A stretch of 64,000 nucleotides of DNA from Arthrobacter globiformis (GTDB lineage Bacteria > Actinomycetota > Actinomycetes > Actinomycetales > Micrococcaceae). Both the position numbers and the translations under genes were made by a program. Numbering within the stretch: position 1 is the first letter of the stretch; each line of letters opens with the position of its first letter. The notes beneath the pieces were generated by a model. The model did no database searches, had not been told where the DNA came from, and worked only from the letters and a program-made list of their open reading frames with translations. Positions 1 through 8,303 of this stretch are shown in pieces. Where the stretch lies: the NCBI RefSeq assembly GCF_030815865.1, contig NZ_JAUSXI010000001.1, forward strand, positions 4,030,001-4,094,000, in the 5' to 3' direction.

Positions 1-445
1 GGTGGACACGCGCCGGCCGTTCCTGTTCCCGGGCGGCGGCCACGATCTGTTCCAGCTCCCAGCCGGAACAGCCGATGTCGACGCCGGCGGCCACCGCGGC
101 ACCGAAGTTGCTTTCCGGGGTGTGCAGCCAGGCGAGCAGCGGCGCTTCGATGCCTGCCGCGCGCAGTGCCAGCGCTTCGGAGATGTGGGCGACGCCCAGC
201 CAGCTGGCGCCGGCTTCAAGGGCCGCGCGCGCCACCGGCACCGCGCCGTGCCCGTAGGCGTCGGCCTTGACGACTGCCATGACCTTCGCCGGTTCGGCGG
301 CCCCGGCGAGCCTGCGGACGTTGTGCCGGATGGCCTCGAGGTCGATCACGGCGGAGCGTTCGTGGGCCGTCCGGTTGTAACCGCGGGACGGCCCGGCCGT
401 GCCCGTTACTGCCGGGCGGTCTCCTGTTGCTGCTGGATAAATCAC
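1..445 (-). CDS. alr: Alanine racemase, N-terminal part (gene runs off the left edge)
   Basis: PLP-dependent interconversion of L- and D-alanine for peptidoglycan. Reading the minus strand gives about 148 residues including [16 protein letters not shown] and the PLP-lysine motif [10 protein letters not shown], followed by [13 protein letters not shown] and LLAWLHTPE, all typical of the Alr barrel N-terminus. I place the start at a GTG at 443-445 because the frame stays open to it and nothing better lies downstream before the conserved core; its Shine-Dalgarno sequence is weak, so a start closer to the core is possible. The C-terminal domain with the catalytic tyrosine lies outside the window. 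Confidence 0.85.
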   Translation of the reverse strand, partial: MIYPAATGDRPAVTGTAGPSRGYNRTAHERSAVIDLEAIRHNVRRLAGAAEPAKVMAVVKADAYGHGAVPVARAALEAGASWLGVAHISEALALRAAGIEAPLLAWLHTPESNFGAAVAAGVDIGCSGWELEQIVAAAREQERPARVH

Positions 446-498
446 TCTACTGATTCTAGTGCTGGCACTTCGGGCCGAATAATTGCCGTGCCGACGAC

Positions 499-1590
499 TC
501 AGGCGTCCGAGAGGTGGGCGATGGTGGCGGCCGCGCGCCGCTGGGCCTCCTGCGGAACGTCGCGGACGATCTCGGCGAGGAAGGAGTAGCGGCGCAGCCA
601 CTGACTCCCGCGGCGTTCCGGCCGGGCGTTGGCGCGCTTCCACCAGTCGGCGATGTCGCCCCAGCCCGGCGCCGCGAGGGACCCGCCCACCTCCTGGACG
701 GCCAGGGCGGCGCAGAGGTTGGCGAACCGCAGCCGGTCGCTGAGGGGCCATCCTGCCAGGCTGCCGACGATGAACGCGGCCCCGAAGCAGTCCCCGGCAC
801 CGGTGGGATCGTAGGCGGCCACGGGCAGCGAGGGCACCCATTCCTCCTCGCCTGTTTCCGAGTCCACGGCCACGGCCCCCTGCGCCCCCAGGGTCACCAC
901 CGCCACCGGCACCCGGTCCGCCAGGGAGTACAGCGCCGCCCAGGGATCGTTCTTGCCGGTGAAGGCCATGGCCTCGCGCTGGTTGGGCATGAAGGCGTGG
1001 AAGTACTGCAGGTTCGCAAGCCGCGCGTGGGCCCATTCACCAGTGGGGTCCCAGCCGACGTCGCCGAACAGCTTCACTCCCTCTTTGTGCGCCGCCAGCG
1101 CCCACGGCTCCAGTTCATGCCCGAGGTCCGCCACGGCCGCCAGCGCGCGGGGTGGATTCCCGATCAGTTCGGAGGAGGTCACCGGCGCCGGGTGCCCGTG
1201 CGTGACCATCGAGCGGTCGTGGTCTACGCTGAGGGATACGGTCACCGGCGAGTGCCAGCCCGGGATCCGGCGGGACAGCGACAGGTCCACGTGCTCCTGC
1301 CGGTCCAAAATTTTCCAGTTGTAGTCGCCGTAGCCGTCGTCGCCGAAGGCCGCCGCCAGCCCGGTCCGCAAGCCAAGGCGCGCGGCCGCGATGGCCTGGT
1401 TGGCCACCCCGCCGGGGCAGCTGCCCATTCCCTCGCTCCAGATTTCCGTTCCGGGCTCGGGCGCATGCGGCAGCCCGGTGAAGATGATGTCCTGAAATAC
1501 GGTCCCGGCGAGCAGCAGGTCGAACTCTCCGGCCGCCTGGGGACGGACGGCGGAGAGCGGGTCGAAACGGCTTGCGGGATTCGCCTCCAT
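499..1590 (-). CDS. PfkB-family carbohydrate kinase
   Basis: Sugar or nucleoside kinase of the ribokinase/PfkB family, 363 residues from the ATG at 1588-1590. The first PfkB signature region ([18 protein letters not shown]) contains the substrate-binding glycines. The second, near the C-terminus, is [13 protein letters not shown] and contains the catalytic aspartate. The frame continues upstream to 1704, but that extension has no family character and would run into the promoter region of the divergent GH4 gene, so the inner start is preferred. Substrate is not evident; divergent pairing with a GH4 glycosidase suggests a sugar-utilisation locus (inference). Confidence 0.85.
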   Translation of the reverse strand: MEANPASRFDPLSAVRPQAAGEFDLLLAGTVFQDIIFTGLPHAPEPGTEIWSEGMGSCPGGVANQAIAAARLGLRTGLAAAFGDDGYGDYNWKILDRQEHVDLSLSRRIPGWHSPVTVSLSVDHDRSMVTHGHPAPVTSSELIGNPPRALAAVADLGHELEPWALAAHKEGVKLFGDVGWDPTGEWAHARLANLQYFHAFMPNQREAMAFTGKNDPWAALYSLADRVPVAVVTLGAQGAVAVDSETGEEEWVPSLPVAAYDPTGAGDCFGAAFIVGSLAGWPLSDRLRFANLCAALAVQEVGGSLAAPGWGDIADWWKRANARPERRGSQWLRRYSFLAEIVRDVPQEAQRRAAATIAHLSDA

Positions 1591-1715
1591 GTTCGGCACA
1601 TTACGCTGTGTACCTTGGCGTTGAAACCCCGCGATGTGGGGGTCGGAGTGCGACGGCGGGACTGCGGCGCCGCAGTTCAGGCCACGTTGCTGGCAGCAGC
1701 GCATAGACTCCTGCC

Positions 1716-3218
1716 ATGCGGCTCATGATCGCCGGCGGCGGCGGATTCCGGGTTCCCCTTGTTTACCGTGCCCTGTGTTCCGGGCCCTACGCCGGACTGG
1801 TCAGCGAGGTGGTGCTGTTCGACGTCGACGGCGGCCGGCTGACCGCCATCGAGGCCGTACTGCGGTCCATGCCTTCGAAGGTGAGCGGCGCGCCAAGCGG
1901 AAGATCCGCCGTCGGACATTCCGCCTGCCGTCCACCTGCGGTGACGTCCACGACGTCCCTTTCCCAAGCCCTCAACGGGACGGACATCGTGTTCGCCGCC
2001 ATCCGCCCGGGTGGCACGTCCGGCAGGGTTGCCGACGAAAGGGTGGCCCAAAACCTCGGGCTGCTGGGGCAGGAAACCACCGGCGCCGGCGGAATCTCCT
2101 ACGCGCTGCGATCCATCCCGGCCATGCTGGAGCTGGCCGCGAACATGCGGAAGCACTGCCCGGACGCCTGGCTGATCAACTTCACCAACCCGGCCGGGAT
2201 GGTCACCGAGGCGCTGGTTCCCGTGCTGGGCCGAAAGGCGATCGGCATCTGCGATTCCGCCAGCGCCCTGGTCCACCGCGCCGCCCGGGCGGCCGGGGTG
2301 CCGCTGCCGGCGGGAAGGCTCGACGGCGTGGGCTACTACGGGCTGAACCATCTCGGCTGGCTGTACCGGCTGGAGAGCGGCGGCCGGGATGTCCTCCCCG
2401 GCCTGCTGGCCGACGCGGATGCCCTGTCCGGCTTCGAGGAGGGCAGGCTGTTTCCGCAGCCGTTCCTGCGCGATCTGGGACTGCTGCCGAACGAGTACCT
2501 GTTCTACTACTACGAGGCGGCGCGGGCGGCGGCGGGCATGCGGGCCATGGCCAGGACCCGCGGTGAGTCGATCCACGGCCAGCAGGCGGAGCTGTATCCG
2601 CGGCTGGCCACCGCCGGCGGCGAAGCGTACGGCTTGTGGGAGGCCGCGCGGCGGTCGCGCGAGGAGGGGTATCTCGCCGAGGCCAGGACCGGCGGTGAGG
2701 CGCGGAACCCCGAGGACCTTGCCGGCGGCGGTTACGAGCAGGTGGCGCTGGCGGTGATGCGGGCGCTGGGCGGGGGTGCCGGCGTCGATGGCGCGGGTGC
2801 TGGGGCGGGTGCCGGGCCTGGTGCCGGTGCCGGCGCTGGCAACATTGTGGCCGGCGCCGCCGAGCTGATCCTCAATACACCGAACTCCGCTGGACAAGTT
2901 CTCGCCGGAGCGGGCGGCTCCCAAGCCGCTATTCCCGGCCTGCCGGCGGACGCCGTCGTCGAAGTTCCCTGCACGGTCACACCGGAGGGGGCAGTGCCCA
3001 TACCGCAGGCCAGGCCCGCCGAACCGCAACTCGGCCTTCTGCAGGAGGTCAAGAAAGTGGAGCTGCTGACTGTGCGTGCGGCTTCTACTGGCGACCGCGA
3101 TGCGGCGCTGGAAGCCTTCGCCGAACATCCGCTGGTCGGCTCGGCGGTGCTGGCCAACGCGCTGCTCACCGGCTACGAAGGCGCGTTTCCGGAGTTGCCC
3201 CGGTTGTGGCGCCGCTGA
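1716..3218 (+). CDS. GH4-family glycosidase (6-phospho-alpha/beta-glucosidase-like)
   Basis: 500-residue NAD-dependent glycoside hydrolase family 4 protein. The N-terminus MRLMIAGGGGFRVP is the Rossmann dinucleotide loop. NFTNPAGMVTEAL, CDSASALVHR and GLNHLGWL are the family's metal/NAD and substrate segments. GH4 enzymes hydrolyse phosphorylated or free disaccharides by an NAD-assisted redox mechanism. An odd Gly/Ala run at about residues 350-370 (GAGAGAGAGPGAGAGAG) interrupts the C-terminal half and looks like a low-complexity loop expansion. It is divergent from the PfkB kinase with about 125 bp between start codons. Substrate is unassigned. Confidence 0.85.
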   Translation: MRLMIAGGGGFRVPLVYRALCSGPYAGLVSEVVLFDVDGGRLTAIEAVLRSMPSKVSGAPSGRSAVGHSACRPPAVTSTTSLSQALNGTDIVFAAIRPGGTSGRVADERVAQNLGLLGQETTGAGGISYALRSIPAMLELAANMRKHCPDAWLINFTNPAGMVTEALVPVLGRKAIGICDSASALVHRAARAAGVPLPAGRLDGVGYYGLNHLGWLYRLESGGRDVLPGLLADADALSGFEEGRLFPQPFLRDLGLLPNEYLFYYYEAARAAAGMRAMARTRGESIHGQQAELYPRLATAGGEAYGLWEAARRSREEGYLAEARTGGEARNPEDLAGGGYEQVALAVMRALGGGAGVDGAGAGAGAGPGAGAGAGNIVAGAAELILNTPNSAGQVLAGAGGSQAAIPGLPADAVVEVPCTVTPEGAVPIPQARPAEPQLGLLQEVKKVELLTVRAASTGDRDAALEAFAEHPLVGSAVLANALLTGYEGAFPELPRLWRR

Positions 3219-3403
3219 ACGCGCCAACGGGCGGCGTTGAGGGGCCGGACCGTTTTAGCAGGGCCGTGCTACATCCGCCCGCCGCCCTGGTTGGCGTGTG
3301 AAACACCACGCTGGCAGCACTTGAACCCCCACCGTGGCCGGGACTGTTCAGGAGTAGTGTTTTATCCGATGCAGTTCCAGCAGTACGGAGAGGAAGGAGG
3401 CGC

Positions 3404-4681
3404 ATGTCCGTGGTCAAGCGGGTGGCTTTCCTGTCGCTGCACACCTCCCCCATGGAACAGCCCGGATCCGGGGACGCCGGCGGCATGAACGTCTACATCC
3501 GCGGCCTCGCCTCCGCCCTGGCTGAAACCGGCATCGAAGTGGAAATCTTCACCCGCTCCACCTCCGCCGGGCAGCCCGCCGTCGAACATCCCGACCCCGG
3601 CGTCTGCGTGCACAACGTCCTGGCCGGACCGCCCCGCAAACTCCCCAAAGAAGAACTCCCCGAACTGCTGCACAGCATGGTCGCCGAAATCGAACGCATC
3701 CGCGCCCAGCAGCCCCACGGCCGCTACGACCTTATCCACTCCCACTATTGGGTCTCCGGAATCGCCGGCATCGAACTCTCCGGCCTGTGGAACGTCCCGC
3801 TCGTGCACACCATGCACACCATGGCCAAAGTCAAGAACCTCCTCCTGCACTCCGGCGAACAACCCGAACCCCGCCGCCGCGAAGACGGCGAACACCGCAT
3901 CGTCGACGGCGCCACCCGCCTGATCGCCAACACCACCGCCGAAGCCGCCGAACTCGTCTCCCACTACGGCGCCGACTTCGACCACATCGACGTCGCACCC
4001 CCCGGCGTCGACCTCTCCGTCTTCACCCCCGCGTTCCGGACCCGTTCCCGGACCGAACACGGCATCGCACCCGGCACCTTCCACCTGCTGTTCGCCGGCC
4101 GCATCCAACGACTCAAAGGCCCGCAGATCCTACTCAAGGCCGCCGCCCTGCTCCGCCAACGCCGCCCCGACATCGACCTCAAACTCACCATCCTCGGCGC
4201 ACTCAGCGGCGCCAAGGACTTCAACCTCAAAAGCCTCGTCAGCGCCGCCGGACTGGACGACGCCGTCACCCACCACCCGCCGGTCGGCGCAGCGGAACTC
4301 GCCGCCTGGTACCGGGCAGCCGACGTCGTCGTCATGCCCTCCTACAGCGAATCCTTCGGCCTCGTGGCGCTGGAAGCCCAGGCCTGCGGCACCCCCGTGG
4401 TCGCCACGCGCGTCGGCGGACTCGCCCGCGCCGTCAGCCACGGCCGCACCGGCCTTTTGGTAGACGGCCACCGGGCCGCCGACTGGGCCGACGCCCTCGA
4501 AGCCCTCCACGACGACCCTGCCACCCGCCACAACATGGGCACCGCCGCCGCCATCCACGCGGCAAACTCCGGGTGGCAACGCACCGCCGCCATCACCCTC
4601 GACAGCTACCACGCCGCCGTCGACGAATTTGCTTCCAGCCACCCCATGGCCGCCGCCTACGGGTCATGGCTCACAGGCTAA
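3404..4681 (+). CDS. mshA: D-inositol-3-phosphate glycosyltransferase (mycothiol biosynthesis)
   Basis: Retaining GT4 glycosyltransferase that moves GlcNAc from UDP-GlcNAc to 1L-myo-inositol-1-phosphate (D-inositol 3-phosphate), the first committed step of mycothiol synthesis. The 425-residue length fits the family. Visible motifs are GGMNVY (26-31, donor loop), HSHYWVSG (about 111-118), HTMHTMAKVKN, and the nucleotide-sugar EX7E region ESFGLVALEAQACGTPVVAT. The start has a strong ribosome binding site (gaggaaggag, 4 bases before the ATG). Third codon positions are almost all C or G, more so than in neighbours. fhs follows after 21 bases, so the two may be cotranscribed. Ino1, which makes the acceptor, is 5 kb downstream on the other strand. 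Confidence 0.92.
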   Translation: MSVVKRVAFLSLHTSPMEQPGSGDAGGMNVYIRGLASALAETGIEVEIFTRSTSAGQPAVEHPDPGVCVHNVLAGPPRKLPKEELPELLHSMVAEIERIRAQQPHGRYDLIHSHYWVSGIAGIELSGLWNVPLVHTMHTMAKVKNLLLHSGEQPEPRRREDGEHRIVDGATRLIANTTAEAAELVSHYGADFDHIDVAPPGVDLSVFTPAFRTRSRTEHGIAPGTFHLLFAGRIQRLKGPQILLKAAALLRQRRPDIDLKLTILGALSGAKDFNLKSLVSAAGLDDAVTHHPPVGAAELAAWYRAADVVVMPSYSESFGLVALEAQACGTPVVATRVGGLARAVSHGRTGLLVDGHRAADWADALEALHDDPATRHNMGTAAAIHAANSGWQRTAAITLDSYHAAVDEFASSHPMAAAYGSWLTG

Positions 4682-4702
4682 ACACATTCGGAAAGGACGA
4701 CG

Positions 4703-6415
4703 ATGTCTGACAGCACTCCCCCGAGCGATACCGGCCAGAGCAGCGCTCCACTGAGCGACCTGGACATTGCCCGCAGGGCAGTGCTCCGGCCGATCGAGGA
4801 AATCGCCGCGGCCGCCGGCATCGATGCCGGGGCCGTGGAGTTCTATGGCCGCTTCAAAGCCAAGATCGACCCCGCGAAGCTGTCAGCCCCGGCGCCCGCC
4901 GGAAAAGTAGTCCTGGTTTCGGCGATGTCGCCAACGCCCGCCGGAGAAGGAAAATCAACCACGACGGTGGGACTCGCGGATTCGCTTGCGCGGGCGGGCC
5001 ACAAGGTGATGGTCGCGCTGCGGGAGCCCTCGCTCGGTCCCATCCTCGGCATGAAAGGCGGGGCCACGGGCGGCGGGCTGTCCCAGGTGCTGCCCATGGA
5101 CGAGATCAACCTGCACTTCACCGGCGACTTCCATGCCGTCACATCTGCCAACAATGCCCTCATGGCCCTCGTGGACAACCACATCTACCAGGGCAATGAA
5201 CTGAACATCGACCCGCGGCGCATGACATTCAAGCGGGTCCTGGACATGAACGACCGTTCCCTCCGCGAGGTGGTCATCGGACTCGGCGGCCCCACCCAGG
5301 GCGTCCCGCGCCAGGACGGCTTCGACATCACCGTCGCATCCGAGATCATGGCGGTCTTTTGCCTCGCCACGGACGTGGCCGACCTGCGGGACAGACTGGG
5401 CCGCATCACCTTCGGCTACACCCACGACCGGGCTCCGGTTACCGTGGCGGACCTGGGCGTGCAGGGCGCGCTGACGCTGCTGCTGAAGGAAGCGATCAAG
5501 CCGAACCTCGTCCAGACCATCGCCGGCACCCCCGCACTGGTCCATGGCGGGCCGTTCGCGAACATCGCCCACGGGTGCAACTCGCTGATTGCCACGCAGA
5601 CCGCCCGCAGGCTGGCCGACATCGTGGTGACGGAGGCGGGATTCGGGGCCGACCTGGGGGCGGAGAAGTTTATGGACATCAAGGCGCGGATCGCGGATGT
5701 GGCGCCGGCCGCCGTCGTGGTGGTGGCGACCATTCGGGCACTCAAGATGCAGGGCGGGGTGCCCAAGGACCGGCTGGGCGAGCCGAACGTAGAGGCCGTG
5801 GCAGCAGGTGTGGTGAACCTGCGCCGGCATGTCCGGAATGTGGAGCGGTTCGGCGTGACGCCGGTGGTGGCGGTCAACAAGTTCCCCTCCGATACCCAGG
5901 AGGAGCTCGACTGGCTGCTCGGCTGGTGCGCCGGCGAGGGCATCCAGGCGGCGGTGGCGGATATCTGGGGACGGGGCGGGGGCGGCGACGGCGGCGATGA
6001 GCTGGCTGCCAAGGTCGCCGCTGCGGTGTACGGACCGTCGTCGTTCCGGCATCTCTACCCGCTGGACATCTCCGTGGAGGACAAGATCCGCACCATCGTC
6101 CAGGAAATCTACGGCGCCGACGGAGTCGACTTTTCGGTGCCTGCCCTGCGCCGCCTGGCGGATATCGAGAAGAACGGCTGGTCCGGGCTGCCGGTCTGCA
6201 TGGCCAAGACGCAATACTCTTTCACCGACGACGCCTCGCGACTGGGGGCGCCCAAGGGCTTCACCATCCACGTCCGCGACCTCATCCCCAAGACCGGCGC
6301 CGGCTTCATCGTGGCCCTGACCGGAGCGGTGATGACCATGCCGGGCCTTCCGGCCATTCCGGCGGCCATGCGGATGGACGTGGACGACGACGGCAATCCG
6401 GTCGGCCTCTTCTAA
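4703..6415 (+). CDS. fhs: Formate-tetrahydrofolate ligase
   Basis: ATP-dependent formylation of tetrahydrofolate to 10-formyl-THF, feeding one-carbon metabolism. The 570 residues match the family length. The P-loop variant TPAGEGKST is at 78-86, followed by GLADSLARAGHKVMVALREP and GPILGMKGGATGGGLSQV, which are signature FTHFS segments. FANIAHGCNSL and the C-terminal GAVMTMPGLP are also present. A clear ribosome binding site (ggaaagga) precedes the ATG. The stop codon is followed within a few bases by the first array of 32-bp repeats. Confidence 0.96.
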   Translation: MSDSTPPSDTGQSSAPLSDLDIARRAVLRPIEEIAAAAGIDAGAVEFYGRFKAKIDPAKLSAPAPAGKVVLVSAMSPTPAGEGKSTTTVGLADSLARAGHKVMVALREPSLGPILGMKGGATGGGLSQVLPMDEINLHFTGDFHAVTSANNALMALVDNHIYQGNELNIDPRRMTFKRVLDMNDRSLREVVIGLGGPTQGVPRQDGFDITVASEIMAVFCLATDVADLRDRLGRITFGYTHDRAPVTVADLGVQGALTLLLKEAIKPNLVQTIAGTPALVHGGPFANIAHGCNSLIATQTARRLADIVVTEAGFGADLGAEKFMDIKARIADVAPAAVVVVATIRALKMQGGVPKDRLGEPNVEAVAAGVVNLRRHVRNVERFGVTPVVAVNKFPSDTQEELDWLLGWCAGEGIQAAVADIWGRGGGGDGGDELAAKVAAAVYGPSSFRHLYPLDISVEDKIRTIVQEIYGADGVDFSVPALRRLADIEKNGWSGLPVCMAKTQYSFTDDASRLGAPKGFTIHVRDLIPKTGAGFIVALTGAVMTMPGLPAIPAAMRMDVDDDGNPVGLF

Positions 6416-6417
6416 AC

Positions 6418-6521
6418 CCTTCCTCACCTTCGTCGCCCCAACCCAGACGCTTCCTCACGTCCCGTCGCTTCAACCCCAACGCTTCCTCAGGTCCCGTCGC
6501 TTCAACCCCAACCCCTCCTCA
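6418..6521 (-). repeat. Array A: four copies of a 31/32-bp intergenic repeat
   Basis: Read on the minus strand, units begin TGAGGAAGCGT and continue roughly TTGGGGTTGAAGCGACG. The TGAGG starts fall at 6521, 6489, 6457 and 6426, giving spacings of 32, 32 and 31 bases with no spacer sequence between copies. The array fills the space between the convergent 3' ends of fhs and the nuclease-like gene, and the last unit supplies that gene's TGA stop. The same repeat, in the opposite orientation, forms array B at 7551-7655. Confidence 0.85.
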
Positions 6522-7478
6522 GACGAGATCGGCAAATCCGGACGCCTGAGGATGGTCCAGCTGGCTCTTACGCATTCCACGCTTGATCTGGCGGATGGCC
6601 TGCTCGAAGCCGTCAGCCAAATCCTTCTTGCCAAACACAACAACGGTCCACCCGGCAGCCTCGAATGCTTTGTCACGCCGCTTGTCGCTGAAGATTTGGG
6701 GCTCGAGAAGGTGGTGGTCGCCGTCGTACTGTAGGGCCAGCCGCCGATGCCTGTAGCCGAGGTCGGCAGTCGGCCCGAGGGTCTTGTCCTCTCGCAGTGG
6801 CACCTGCAGCTGAGGCTCCGGAAGGCCTGCGTCCTCCATCGCGAGGCGGAGTAGCGACTCGGGCGCAGAATCCGCTCCGACGCGCATCCGCTCGATCGCG
6901 GCACGCGCCCGGACCACTCCCTGAAGATTCGGATGGCGGGCGACGAGGGAACGCAGTCCCTCAAGCGTGTCGAACGGCTCGGTGCGGTCTTCGAATGCCG
7001 CTCTGGGAACGCGAATCAGTTCATCGCCCATGCAGACCAGCTCGCTCTCCGACAGCCGTCTCGCCATATCGAGCCAGGTGCGGGACCTGCTGCTGATGCG
7101 GATGCCGTCGACGATTTCGACCTCGCCTTCCGCTGCCAAAACCGAGTGCCCAATCACACCTCTTCGCCGCACCTCCGGCAGGGAATGGGGTTTGCTCAAG
7201 TGCAACTCGGTCGAATCTGCCAGCCATGCCGGCAGGATTTGGCTTCGAATCCGGGCCGCCGTGACATGCGAGATCCAGGCGCCGGGCGAAGCCGCAGAAA
7301 GTGCCCGGGCCGCCTCCTCAAGCTCGAAGCTCCAGGTCGTCGGGCGGTACAGTTCACGACTTACATGCACGACGTCGGCCCTGCGCAGTCTGTTAGGTGG
7401 AACTCCGGACGCTTTCGCGGATCCCAGCGCGAACGGGGCAGACACCAGACTGACAGGAAGATCGGTGCGTGATTGCAT
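6519..7478 (-). CDS. DUF559 endonuclease-domain protein with an AbiEi-like N-terminal region
   Basis: 319 residues. The C-terminal third resembles the DUF559/Vsr-like PD-(D/E)xK fold: APESLLRLAMEDAGLPEPQ (E207), then TADLGYRHRRLALQYDGDHH (D239 to H256) and a terminal segment with AFEAAGWTVVVF. The N-terminal two thirds resemble the AbiEi antitoxin-like part often fused to this domain (for example ELYRPTTW and WISHVTAARIRS). The usual acidic residue before YDG is glutamine here (Q250), so catalytic activity is uncertain. The gene is bracketed by 32-bp repeat arrays and preceded by a DnaA-box-like TTATCCACA at 7517-7525. Function is unknown; a selfish or defence role is inference. Confidence 0.75.
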   Translation of the reverse strand: MQSRTDLPVSLVSAPFALGSAKASGVPPNRLRRADVVHVSRELYRPTTWSFELEEAARALSAASPGAWISHVTAARIRSQILPAWLADSTELHLSKPHSLPEVRRRGVIGHSVLAAEGEVEIVDGIRISSRSRTWLDMARRLSESELVCMGDELIRVPRAAFEDRTEPFDTLEGLRSLVARHPNLQGVVRARAAIERMRVGADSAPESLLRLAMEDAGLPEPQLQVPLREDKTLGPTADLGYRHRRLALQYDGDHHLLEPQIFSDKRRDKAFEAAGWTVVVFGKKDLADGFEQAIRQIKRGMRKSQLDHPQASGFADLV

Positions 7479-7550
7479 ACGGCATTGTCGCTCGAAGTCG
7501 ACCGGACCCGCAGAAGTTATCCACAGGCAGGGTTTTGCGCTAACCGCAGC

Positions 7551-7655
7551 TGAGGAAGCGTTCGGTCCAAGCGACGAAAGGTGATGAAGGGTTCGGCTTG
7601 AAGCGACGGAAGCTGAGGAAGCGTTTGGGTTGAAGCGACGAAAAGTGAGGGGGCG
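7551..7655 (+). repeat. Array B: four copies of the 32-bp repeat, inverted relative to array A
   Basis: Units start with TGAGGAAG or close variants at 7551, 7582, 7614 and 7646 (spacings 31, 32, 32) and contain GCGTTTGGGTTGAAGCGACG. The last unit is truncated. The array lies between the 5' end of the DUF559 gene and the 3' end of the DUF2306 gene. Together with array A it forms an inverted pair about 1.1 kb apart around the nuclease-like gene. Confidence 0.85.
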
Positions 7656-7671
7656 TATGACCGTCCGGGTT

Positions 7672-8205
7672 TTACTTAGAACCCGCTGCGGTCCCTGCTG
7701 GGGACACAGCCGCCGTCAGCCGCTCTGCAGTCCGCATCGTGCCAGGGCGACGGCCCTCGCCGCGCCGGAGCGAAATGAAGACGACGGCGACGCTGAGCGC
7801 CACCAGCGCGGCAACGTACAGGGCGGTCGGCAGATCCTCGGTCAAGAGGCGAGGAATGGCACGCCCCGGAACCGCAATGGCGAAGCCGAACGCCACAGCG
7901 ATGCCGATGTAGCTGCCGATCATGTTTCCCCTATGCGCCGGGATGTTGCGGCGCACCGCACTGATCAGCCCAAGGGTGACCGTCACGATGGTGAACGCGG
8001 ACAGCCCGTGAAGCCAGCTGAAATGCCCGTCACTGACGATCCAGAAACTGCTGAAGCAGACGTAGTACATGGCCGCGACCCACAGGTGTCCCATGGTGCG
8101 GTGGATGCGGTCCCGGCGGCGGCGAAGGATCTGAAACGGACCAATAGCGAGGACAAAAAGGGCGGCAATGACGTGGCTGGCAAGCAGTACATTCCAAGGC
8201 TCCAT
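7672..8205 (-). CDS. DUF2306 family integral membrane protein
   Basis: 177 residues with four hydrophobic segments (about 5-25, 42-60, 65-82 and 98-118) and a fifth near 128-147. The features NVLLASHVIAALFVLAIGPFQ, RIHRTMGHLWV and AHRGNMIGSYIG are typical of the DUF2306/YozB-like family, whose conserved histidines sit at membrane borders. The C-terminal 30 residues are polar and probably cytoplasmic. It is transcribed divergently from a MerR regulator across a 98-bp region carrying palindromes, which suggests the regulator controls it (inference). Biochemical function is unknown. Confidence 0.75.
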   Translation of the reverse strand: MEPWNVLLASHVIAALFVLAIGPFQILRRRRDRIHRTMGHLWVAAMYYVCFSSFWIVSDGHFSWLHGLSAFTIVTVTLGLISAVRRNIPAHRGNMIGSYIGIAVAFGFAIAVPGRAIPRLLTEDLPTALYVAALVALSVAVVFISLRRGEGRRPGTMRTAERLTAAVSPAGTAAGSK

Positions 8206-8212
8206 GCCTCTA

Positions 8213-8270
8213 GGATAGGAGCACTATCCAGTGGTGTAAATCAAGATAGCCCGCGCGGCAGCAGCTATCT
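8213..8270. promoter_or_regulatory. Candidate operator region between the DUF2306 and MerR genes
   Basis: Two inverted repeats share the half-site GATAG. GGATAG (8213-8218) and CTATCC (8224-8229) are separated by 5 bases; AGATAGC (8244-8250) and GCTATCT (8264-8270) are separated by 13 bases. Four copies of the same half-site in a short divergent promoter region is the arrangement expected for a dimeric MerR regulator binding its own promoter. No core promoter hexamers can be assigned with confidence. Confidence 0.5.
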
Positions 8271-8303
8271 AAGAGGCTGCCATCCGCCGAGGAAGGAGCA
8301 AGC

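Noticed and set aside
514..1728. Long open frame opposite the PfkB kinase gene
   Set aside because: It mirrors a real gene; the high G+C opens antisense frames. Its translation is rich in Arg, Gly and Pro with no recognisable domain. The same holds for many long frames opposite treY, treZ, treX, nnr, glmS and secY.
7517..7525. Replication origin at a DnaA box
   Set aside because: Only one perfect TTATCCACA is present and none of the dnaA, dnaN, gyrB or parAB genes is near.
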